Positions 7,318 through 13,250 of a stretch of 13,780 bases of DNA are shown here, piece after piece (the stretch's first letter is position 1; each line of letters opens with the position of its first letter). The notes beneath the pieces were generated by a model that saw only the letters and a program-made list of their open reading frames with translations, did no database searches and was not told the DNA's origin. Origin of the DNA: Chrysochromulina parva (lineage: Eukaryota; Haptophyta; Prymnesiales; Chrysochromulinaceae). Position numbers and translations under genes: made by a program. Location of the stretch: NCBI GenBank assembly GCA_002887195.1, contig PJAB01001542.1:1-13780 (forward strand). Direction: 5' to 3'.

Positions 7318-9929
7318 GCGGCTAGCCCTGGGAACAAGGTGGGGCTGATGCGAGTCGTCGTGGTGCCGTCGCCGAGCTGGCCGTAGGCGTTCCAGCCCCA
7401 GCACTTGAGGAGCGCGCTGGCCGTCACGTACGCGCACGTGTGGGAGTATCCGGCCGCCAGCAGCCCGACGGCGCCGCCGACGTCGATCGTGGTCGGTGAG
7501 TAACGTGTGGTCGTCGTGTTGTCGCCGAGCTGGCCATAGGCGTTCCTGCCCCAGCACTTGAGGAGCGCGCTGTCAATCACGTACGCGCACGCGTGGGAGT
7601 ATCCGGCCGCCAGCAGCCCGATGGCACCGCCGACGTCGATCGTGGTCGGGGAGTAACGTGTGGTCGTCGTATTGTCGCCGAGCTGGCCGTAGGTGTTCCA
7701 GCCCCAGCACTTGAGGAGCGCGCTGGTCGTCACGTACGCGCACGTGTGCAAGTATCCGGCCGCCAGCAGCCCGACAGCGCCGCCGACGTCGATCGTGGTC
7801 GGGGTGGCGCGATCGGTCGTCGTGCCATCGCCGAGCTGGCCGTTCCCGTTGTAGCCCCAGCACTTGAGGAGCGCGCTGGCCGTGACGTACGCGCACGTGT
7901 GGTAGTCGCCGGCCGCCAGCAGCCCGACGGCGCCATCGACGTCGATCGTGGTCGGGGTGGTGCGATTGGTCGTCGTGCCGTCGCCGAGCTGACCAGCACT
8001 GTTGTAGCCCCAGCACTTGAGCAACGTGCTGTTCGTGAGGTACGCGCACGTGTGCTCGCTTCCGAGCGCCAGCAGCCCGACGGCGCCGTCGACGCTGATC
8101 GTGGTCGGGGTGTAGCGATCGGTCGTCGTGCCGTCGCCGAGCTGGCCGTAGCTGTTGTAGCCCCAGCACTTGAGGAGCGCGCTGGCCGTCACGTACGCGC
8201 ACGTGTGGTAGTCTCCGGCCGCCAGCAGCCCGACGGCGCCGCCGACGTCGATCGTGGTCGGTGAGTAACGTGTGGTCGTCGTGTTGTCGCCGAGCTGGCC
8301 GTAGGCGTTCCTGCCCCAGCACTTGAGGAGCGTGCTGTTCGTCATGTACGCGCAGGTGTGGGATTCTCCGAGCGCCAGCAGGGCAGACTGGCTTGTGAGG
8401 TGAGGCATTGGCGAGGGCGGCGGCGGCGGTGACGGCGGCGGTGGCCGCGGCGGTGGTGGCGAGGGTGGTGGTGGCGAAGGTGGTGGAGAAGGTGGTGGTG
8501 GAACAGCTAGCCCTGGGAACAAGGTGGGGCTGATGCGAGTCGCCGTGGTACCGTCGCCGAGCTGGCCGTCGGTGTTGTAGCCCCAGCACTTGAGGAGCGC
8601 GCTGGCCGTCACGTACGCGCACGTGTGGGAGAATCCGGCCGCCAGCAGTCCGACGTCGCCGCCGACGTTGATCGTGGTCGGGGAGTAACGTGTGGTCGTC
8701 GTATTATCGCCGAGCTGGCCGTAGTCGTTCCAGCCCCAGCACTTGAGAAGCGTGCCGTTCGTCACGTACGCGCACGTGTGGATGTCTCCGGCCGCCAGCA
8801 GCCCGACGTCGCCGCCGACGTCGATCGTGGTCGGGGTGTAGCGATTGGTCGTCGTATTATCGCCGAGCTGGCCGTAGGTGTTCCAGCCCCAGCACTTGAG
8901 GAGCGCGCTGGTCGTCACGTACGCGCACGTGTGGTAGTCTCCGACCGCCAGCAGCCCGACGGCGCCGCCGACGCTGATCGTGGTCGGGGCGGTGCGATCG
9001 GTCGTCGTGCTGTCGCCGAGCTGGCCGTAGACGTTGTAGCCCCAGCACTTGAGGAGCGCGCTGGCCGTCACGTACGCGCACGTGTGGGAGTATCCGGCCG
9101 CCAGCAGCCCGACGGCTCCGCCGACGTCGATCGTGGTTGGAGTGGCGCGATTGGTCGTCGTGCCGGTGCCGAGCTGGCCGTTCCCGTTGGCGCCCCAGCA
9201 CTTGAGGAGCGCGCTGGCCGTCACGTACGCGCACGTGTGGGAGTATCCGGCCGCCAGCAGCCCGACGACGCCGCCGACGCTGATCGCGGTCGGGGTGCTG
9301 CGTGTGGTCGTCGTATTGTCGCCGAGCTGGCCGTTCCCGTTGTAGCCCCAGCACTTGAGGAGCGCGCTGTCAATCACGTACGCGCACGTGTGGAAGACTC
9401 CGAGCGCCAGCAGCCCGACGGCGCCGCCGACGTCGATCGTGGTCGGGGCGTACCGTGTGGTCGTCGTGCCGTCGCCGAGCTGGCCGTAGTCGTTCCTGCC
9501 CCAGCACCTGAGGAGCGTGCCGGTTGCCAAGCACGTGTGGGCATATCCGAGCGCCAGCAGGGCAGAGTGGCTTGTGAGCTGTCGTCCATGCCTGACGATA
9601 AGCTCCTTGGAAGGTGACGGCTTCGAGGGCAAGGGCGGCTGCAGTATCGGCAGTGGCGCGGGCAAAGGAGAGCGCCTCGACGGGATCGAAGGTGATTGCG
9701 GCGGTGGCGAGGGAGGAGGAGGCGATGGCAGCTTGGGCGGCGGCGGTAACGGCACAGAAACCACCCGATGAGCATCAGTCTCGTCACCATCGGGCCGTGT
9801 CGGTGCCATGGCACTCACCCGCGGGACGATGAGCACGAGGAAGGCCCATCCGATGAGCATGTGAAGGCCAAGCCGCTTCGCGTCTTCCCTGGAGGCGAAC
9901 GGCGATGCCGTGCTTCTAAAATTCGCCAT
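6807..9929 (-). CDS. Secreted double seven-bladed RCC1-repeat protein with proline-rich linkers
   Basis: An intronless 1,040-residue protein. ATG 9929 precedes a signal peptide (hydrophobic residues ~20-35, likely cleavage after VSA, residue 40). A Pro/Ser-rich stem (~60-115) follows. Residues 124-475 hold seven RCC1-type repeats of 49-51 residues, 476-516 an SPPPP linker, 517-870 seven more repeats, and 871-1040 a long SPPP tail. Each repeat has the core HTCAYV..(A/T)LLKCWGxNxxGQLGDxTTTxR. RCC1 repeats fold as seven-bladed propellers, so the 7+7 count predicts two complete propellers. Each blade carries two cysteines (HTC and KCWG), as in extracellular ATS1/RCC1-like proteins, consistent with disulfides outside the cell. 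SPPPP segments resemble the hydroxyproline-glycosylated spacers of algal wall proteins. A cell-surface or matrix protein is likely; the ligand is unknown. The extreme C-terminus (RVLLLPP) lies inside the opposite gene's coding region. Confidence 0.88.
6832..7314. repeat. (GGN)n/(NCC)n tract shared by two convergent ORFs
   Basis: It starts with about 100 bases of nearly pure GGC repeats (6832-6920), then becomes GGT/GGC triplets interrupted by GAA/GAG/GAT. On the + strand it reads poly-Gly with scattered Glu and Asp; on the - strand it reads the SPPPP tail of the RCC1 protein. Both frames are open throughout. The regular serine spacing on the - strand matches that protein's other linkers, so the - strand frame is the more credible coding use. 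Confidence 0.85.
7320..8381 (-). repeat. RCC1 propeller 2: seven tandem ~153-bp repeats
   Basis: These are repeats 8-14 of the protein: six of 51 codons and a terminal one of 48 codons ending TRISPTLFPGLA. Units are strongly alike in nucleotide sequence, each carrying the core ccccagcacttgag (+ strand). Confidence 0.9.
8382..8504 (-). repeat. Proline-rich linker between the two RCC1 propellers
   Basis: Forty-one codons encode SPPP/SPPPP repeats followed by LTSQSA, which restarts the second propeller. The same LTSxSA lead-in precedes propeller 1. Confidence 0.85.
8505..9560 (-). repeat. RCC1 propeller 1: seven tandem ~153-bp repeats
   Basis: These are repeats 1-7: the first has 49 codons, then five of 51 and a terminal one of 48. 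The block ends with TRISPTLFPGLA, as propeller 2 does. Blade-specific variants keep their order between blocks (for example WNTYGQLGDN in the fifth blade of each). Confidence 0.9.
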
Positions 9930-9949
9930 GCTCTAATCCGCAGTTCGAG

Positions 9950-9991
9950 GTGTGAACGTTAAAATGACAGACGCGACAACCGGTGCTACGG
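9950..9991 (-). promoter_or_regulatory. 42-base element upstream of the RCC1 gene, shared with the 12942 gene
   Basis: This segment matches 12950-12991 at 40 of 42 positions; the mismatches are at 9965/12965 and 9967/12967. Read with the gene it begins CCGTAGCACCGG and ends AACGTTCACAC, 20 bases before the ATG. Flanking bases on both sides do not match. It could be a shared promoter or 5' UTR element, or a leader fixed in the genome. Confidence 0.75.
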
Positions 9992-10275
9992 CACTGTTAC
10001 TGTCCGCTCAGAATACACACACCTTACACGACCCCATTCGAGACACGGAGCATGCGCGCGCTCGCGTCGTCGTTGAGAATGCTTGGTTTGGGCGCCTGTT
10101 TGGGCGTCTCGGCGGCTTGGATGGCGGTGGAGGTGTGAATTTGGTGTGAATGAAAACCCCAGAAAAAGAGGTTTCAGAACTACAACAAACCGGTCAACTC
10201 GCGGTACCGCAGCCTACAGTACGTGAAAGACGGTCGAGCCGCGTTGCACGGTAAGTTATCGAGCGCGCGGCAACG
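9992..10275. other. Intergenic region between the RCC1 gene and the 26-residue repeat gene
   Basis: No gene is evident. Two close copies of GTGTGAA (10133-10139 and 10144-10150) lie here, the same heptamer that ends the 42-base element. The region should hold the 3' UTR of the upstream minus-strand gene and the promoter of the RCC1 gene. I see no clear polyadenylation signal. Confidence 0.5.
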
Positions 10276-11711
10276 TTAGTCCTTCTTCTTCGGCACCTGC
10301 TTGTTACCAAAGAGCATTTGGCCGAGCCGTTTCGTCACGTCCCCAAATTCATATTCGTCCTTGCCCGTAAAGCTCGCCAGCGCCTTCTTCGTCAGGTCGC
10401 CGAACTGGTAGTCGTCCTTGCCCAGGGTCTCCTTGACCCATGCCACGCGCCGGCGCTCAATCTCTTTGCTGATGTCGCCGAATTGGTCTACGCGACGAGA
10501 GAGGAGATGTGGCGAGATGTGGCGAGATGTGGCGAGGAGATGTGGCGAGACTCGAGGTGCCATCAGAGGCCATCTGGTGCCATCAGGTGCCATCAGGTGC
10601 CGTCAGAAGGCCATCAGAGGCCATCAGAGGCCATCAGAGGTCATCAGAGGTCATCTAGTGAGAGGTGACGGGGGCCATGCGTTCGAGCGCGGGCGGCGCA
10701 CAGTCGCCCTTTCCGGTGAAGCCGGCGACGCGCGAGGACACGCGAGATGCAACCTCGCGCGTCAGATCGCCCGGCGTGTACTCGTCCTTTGGCGCAAACG
10801 GCCACCGAGCAGGACACACGGCCAGGATTCGTCAGGACACACGGTCAGGATTCGTCAGGACACACGGTCAGGATTCGTCAGGATTCGTCAGGTTCAGACA
10901 CCCATGGGCTCTTCGGGAGTCATCACGAGTCATCAGGGTTCCTCATGAGTCATCAGGGGTCATCAGGAGTCATCAGGGGTCATCAGGAGTCATCAGGGGT
11001 CATCAGGAGTCATCAGGGGACATCACCCATTTGCGCACTCAGAGGCAAAGGCGCCATCACACCTTGCCGCAAAAATCTGCGACAGTCCGCTTGATCCGCG
11101 TGTCGAGAACGATGCTCAGGTCACCGAACTCGTACTTCTCCTTTCCCGTCATCTTGCACACCTGATGAGGGACGCAATCAGAGAGGCCATCAGAGGCAAT
11201 CATAGAGGCAACCATAGAGGCAATCATGGAGGCCATCAGTCATCTTGCGGACCTCCTCCTTTACGAGCGTATCCAGCGCGATCGATAGATCTCCGAGCTC
11301 GTACTCGTCCTTTCCGCGCAAGTCGGCTACCATGGCCTTGATGCGAGCGTCTGCTTCTTTGCTGATGTCGCCGAGCTTGTAGTCGTCTTTGCCGATAAAG
11401 TCGGCCACGTTTGCCTTGATGCTCTCGCGCACAGCCGACCGAAACACGATGGCCAGCTCCGTCGCGAGCCCGAGCCACTCATCGTCCTCCACCAAGTTTC
11501 CAATCTTCTCGACTTCCGCCTTGGTCATCGCCGTCGTCTCGCCTTGGACGACGACGTCCGAACTGGTCATCGCCTTCGTCTCCTCATTGGCGCAGGCCGC
11601 GAGCTGGGCGGTCCGTGCGCAGCCCGCGAGCCTTGAAGGGTGGGGTAGCCGATGCGTCGGTGCTGGGTGAAGCACGAGGGCTGGCAGGAAGAGTGACCAG
11701 AGAAGCATCAT
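10276..11711 (-). CDS. Probable plastid-targeted GKDxYxFGDLS-repeat protein, four exons
   Basis: Exons 11711-11253, 11161-11063, 10786-10702 and 10487-10276 give 284 residues. Introns are GT-AG in phases 0, 0 and 1. The start is the MMLLWS methionine at 11711, because it opens a hydrophobic signal sequence (MLLWSLFLPALVL) followed by an Arg/Ser/Ala-rich stretch, the layout of a bipartite secondary-plastid presequence. The mature part is a series of GK(D/E)xYxxGD(L/I)(S/T) repeats. Five successive units are exactly 26 residues long, then one of 19 and a C-terminal one, with a diverged unit before them. All three splice junctions fall inside a repeat and restore the 26-residue register, which strongly supports the model. 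I have seen such repeats in algal hypothetical proteins but know no function. The pattern suggests repeated amphipathic helices. The protein ends in a lysine-rich tail. Confidence 0.82.
10504..10550. repeat. Ten-base minisatellite in intron 3 (gagatgtggc)
   Basis: About four to five units of gagatgtggc (+ strand), with a short insertion before the last. It lies next to the branch-site/acceptor side of the intron. Confidence 0.85.
10556..10656. repeat. Ten-base minisatellite in intron 3 (ggccatcaga)
   Basis: About ten units of ggccatcaga, ggtgccatca and ggtcatcaga variants on the + strand. Confidence 0.9.
10811..10889. repeat. 23-base tandem repeat in intron 2
   Basis: Three consecutive 23-base units (10811-10833, 10834-10856, 10857-10879) differ at one base. 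An extra copy of their last ten bases (aggattcgtc) follows. Confidence 0.92.
10917..11026. repeat. Ten-base minisatellite in intron 2 with 20-base higher order
   Basis: Units agtcatcagg and ggtcatcagg alternate regularly, forming a 20-base dimer repeated several times from about 10940. The leftmost units are degenerate. Confidence 0.92.
11162..11252 (-). other. Intron 1 of the repeat gene (91 nt, phase 0), minisatellite-filled
   Basis: Donor GAG|GTCCGC, acceptor ATCAG|GTGTGC. The body is degenerate 10-12-base units ending GCCTC (TGATGGCCTC, TATGATTGCCTC and similar). The first 14 bases of the intron match the first 14 bases of exon 2 at 12 positions. Confidence 0.75.
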
Positions 11712-11740
11712 GTCCCTCGCTCCTGCCGAGAAGCGAGATC

Positions 11741-11769
11741 GGGTGTGAAATTGACGGAATTTCACACCC
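11741..11769. repeat. Perfect 12-bp inverted repeat upstream of the repeat gene
   Basis: GGGTGTGAAATT (11741-11752) and AATTTCACACCC (11758-11769) are exact reverse complements around a 5-base spacer. The repeat starts 30 bases before the ATG at 11711. Each arm contains the TTCACAC heptamer; a third copy is at 11775-11781. It could be a dimeric regulator site or an mRNA 5' hairpin. Confidence 0.8.
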
Positions 11770-11781
11770 TAGTTTTCACAC

Positions 11782-12129
11782 TCGAATTCACTTATCGAGG
11801 CACAATTGGAGCGGACGCTTGCCATGACGCTTGGAAGATAGCTCGCCTGCGTGGTTCTCTTTCTTACGAGGCTTACGTAGTTTCATGTGGCACTGCAACT
11901 ACACGACAGTATGATACCACATCATGTGCCACGCAGGGGGACACACGTTTGCTAAGTCCTTCTTGATCTCTGTACTGTGGACTCTCGTGTCACCATCCCG
12001 CATGCCGAATCCGCCCCGCCGAGATCCGTCCAATGCGGTCTGCACGCCTTGGCCCTCCACCAAGGCCCCACTAAGGCCCCTCTATGAATAAACTATGTAG
12101 CGCCCGTGAAGCCCCCGGCTGCCAGATGG
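11782..12129. other. Intergenic region between the repeat gene and the 12942 gene
   Basis: No gene is evident. It holds the 3' flank of the 12942 gene, including a T-rich run (minus-strand tttattcata, about 12082-12091). A weak 7-bp inverted repeat GTGGCAC/GTGCCAC is separated by about 35 bases near 11886-11935. Base composition is less GC-rich than in the genes. Confidence 0.5.
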
Positions 12130-12942
12130 TCAGTGGCTCAGCTTGAAGCCGCCCTGGCTCAGCTTGGAGGCTCCGTGGCTCGGCCCAGCCACCGCCGCCG
12201 CCCTCTTCTTTTCGTCCTCTCGCTGCTTCCTCCTTTCGGCGACTAACTGCTTGCCTGTGACCTTCTTCTTGGGTTGCGGCAGTCCGAAGGGCGAGGCGTC
12301 GGTGCCTCCGATGGTGGGCACGGCACCGGCGATAGCGCCGCCCGAGAGAAGATGCGCCGCGTCCGGCGCGCGCAGCCGAATCTCAGCCTCCCACTGCATC
12401 TCCATATTAGGCAGCAACGCGGCTGCAGCCGGTGGTTCTACTGCCGCGCCATCCGCGCCGGCCGCGGCCGCGGATAGCGCGAGCTGTTCCTGCATGGCCC
12501 TGATCCTCTGTATGTGCTGCATCTTGACGACCCAAGGCGGCGGGGCGATCTTGAGGGCCGCCATCGTCGCCTTGATCACATCGACATCGCTCGCAGCCAT
12601 CGCGGGTGCCGGCGCAGGCGGTTCGGGTACCGGCGGCGCGCAAGACTGGAAGCTTCCAAAATCAGCGAAAAAGGACGAGTCCTCCTTCAAGGTATCTGCG
12701 GCGCTCGTAAAGCTGCCCATGTCGTCGGCAGTGGCACTCCCAAAGCCATCGCCCCCAATGCCACCTTCAATGGCGGCCTCTACATCAGCGGCATCGTCGT
12801 CACTACCAACGTCGCGCTCGCCCAGTGGGCGGTAAAAGTCAAAGGCGTCATCGGGCTCTGCTAAGTCCGCGGATGTAATTGCTTCGACTGTCGCCGAACC
12901 CGCGCTCGGCTTCTCGACGATCGCTTTGGCCGTGCTCGCCAT
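12130..12942 (-). CDS. Acidic protein with DFGSF motif and basic C-terminal helix (unknown function)
   Basis: A single-exon frame of 270 residues from ATG 12942, eight bases after the shared 42-base element; the open frame extends further upstream but lacks another ATG. The N-terminal half is acidic and disordered-looking, with aromatic-acidic motifs DDAFDF (31-36), DMGSF (74-78) and FADFGSF (92-98). DFGSF fits the D-F-G-x-hydrophobic motif that binds the ear domains of AP-1 gamma and GGA adaptors, so a clathrin-adaptor accessory role is conceivable. A Pro/Ala linker follows (~102-115), then a helix (PPWVVKMQHIQRIRAMQEQL), an Ala-rich spacer and a basic helix (PKKKVTGKQLVAERRKQRED, ~224-243). 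The last 14 residues are two copies of a seven-residue KLS-containing unit, encoded by a 21-base tandem repeat. I do not recognise the family; the adaptor idea is weak. Confidence 0.7.
   Translation of the reverse strand: MASTAKAIVEKPSAGSATVEAITSADLAEPDDAFDFYRPLGERDVGSDDDAADVEAAIEGGIGGDGFGSATADDMGSFTSAADTLKEDSSFFADFGSFQSCAPPVPEPPAPAPAMAASDVDVIKATMAALKIAPPPWVVKMQHIQRIRAMQEQLALSAAAAGADGAAVEPPAAAALLPNMEMQWEAEIRLRAPDAAHLLSGGAIAGAVPTIGGTDASPFGLPQPKKKVTGKQLVAERRKQREDEKKRAAAVAGPSHGASKLSQGGFKLSH
12133..12175. repeat. 21-base tandem repeat at the 3' end of the 12942 gene
   Basis: Two units beginning tggctcagcttg, plus a partial third (tggctcgg), encode the C-terminal SKLSQ-GGFKLSH duplication in frame. 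Confidence 0.8.
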
Positions 12943-12949
12943 GCACAAA

Positions 12950-12991
12950 GTGTGAACGTTAACACGACAGACGCGACAACCGGTGCTACGG
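12950..12991 (-). promoter_or_regulatory. 42-base element upstream of the 12942 gene, shared with the RCC1 gene
   Basis: This is the second copy of the element at 9950-9991. Its gene-proximal end is 7 bases before the ATG at 12942. It contains the palindromes ACCGGT and AACGTT. Confidence 0.75.
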
Positions 12992-13250
12992 AACAAAAAT
13001 GAGAGTTCAGAGCCGTGTAACTTTGGGGGGCGTCACACGGCACACAATTTGTACGTACCTTCGGAGGACCGAATAGAAAAGCGCCGTATCGAGCTTCCTA
13101 GGATCGGCTGCGCGGACGGCGGCTCCACCTCCCCTCTCGCCCGACGAACGGCGCGCGCTCACCACGCGGCGCACAAAACGGCGCCGAGAAGAGGGTGCAG
13201 CGGGCGCCGCTATACAGTGCGCTCTGCGCGAGCGCGAGCACGTCCACGCG
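12992..13250. other. Divergent intergenic region
   Basis: It lies between the minus-strand 12942 gene and the plus-strand frame at 13251, so it should contain both promoters. The plus frame is already open from 13077 (TAG at 13074-13076), so part of this interval may be an exon. I see no TATA-like box or other clear motif. Confidence 0.45.

Larger units (their letters stand above)
10488..10701 (-). other. Intron 3 of the repeat gene (214 nt, phase 1)
   Basis: Donor GACT|GTGCGC, acceptor GCGTAG|ACC. The split codon T|AC becomes tyrosine and yields GKGDYQFGDIS, nearly identical to GKDDYQFGDLT in the next unit. Almost the whole intron is ten-base repeats. Confidence 0.75.
10787..11062 (-). other. 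Intron 2 of the repeat gene (276 nt, phase 0)
   Basis: Donor GGCAAG|GTGTGA, acceptor CCAAAG|GACGAG. Splicing joins FCGK to DEYTPGDL and so completes a GKDEY repeat motif. The body holds two tandem arrays (10811-10889 and 10917-11026). Confidence 0.75.

Noticed and set aside
7400..9540. Repeated CACGTG (E/G-box) sites
   Set aside because: They occur once per blade because they encode the conserved HTCAYV segment. Coding constraint explains them.
7593..9617. Long open frames on the + strand, and in other minus frames, across the RCC1 array
   Set aside because: The repeat unit is a multiple of three and lacks stops in several frames, so any frame stays open. Only the RCC1 frame has recognised repeats, a signal peptide and an ATG.
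9952..10149. Small + strand frame beginning within the 42-base element
   Set aside because: It starts at GTG, has no recognised content, and lies in the presumed promoter and 5' UTR of the RCC1 gene.
10917..11026. Box C/D snoRNA-like motifs (CTGATGA repeated on the minus strand) in intron 2
   Set aside because: Merged D/C-like boxes recur only because the ten-base minisatellite contains them. There is no spacing or terminal stem of a snoRNA.
10811..11026. CRISPR-like array
   Set aside because: Units are directly adjacent with no unique spacers, and lie inside an intron of a eukaryotic gene.
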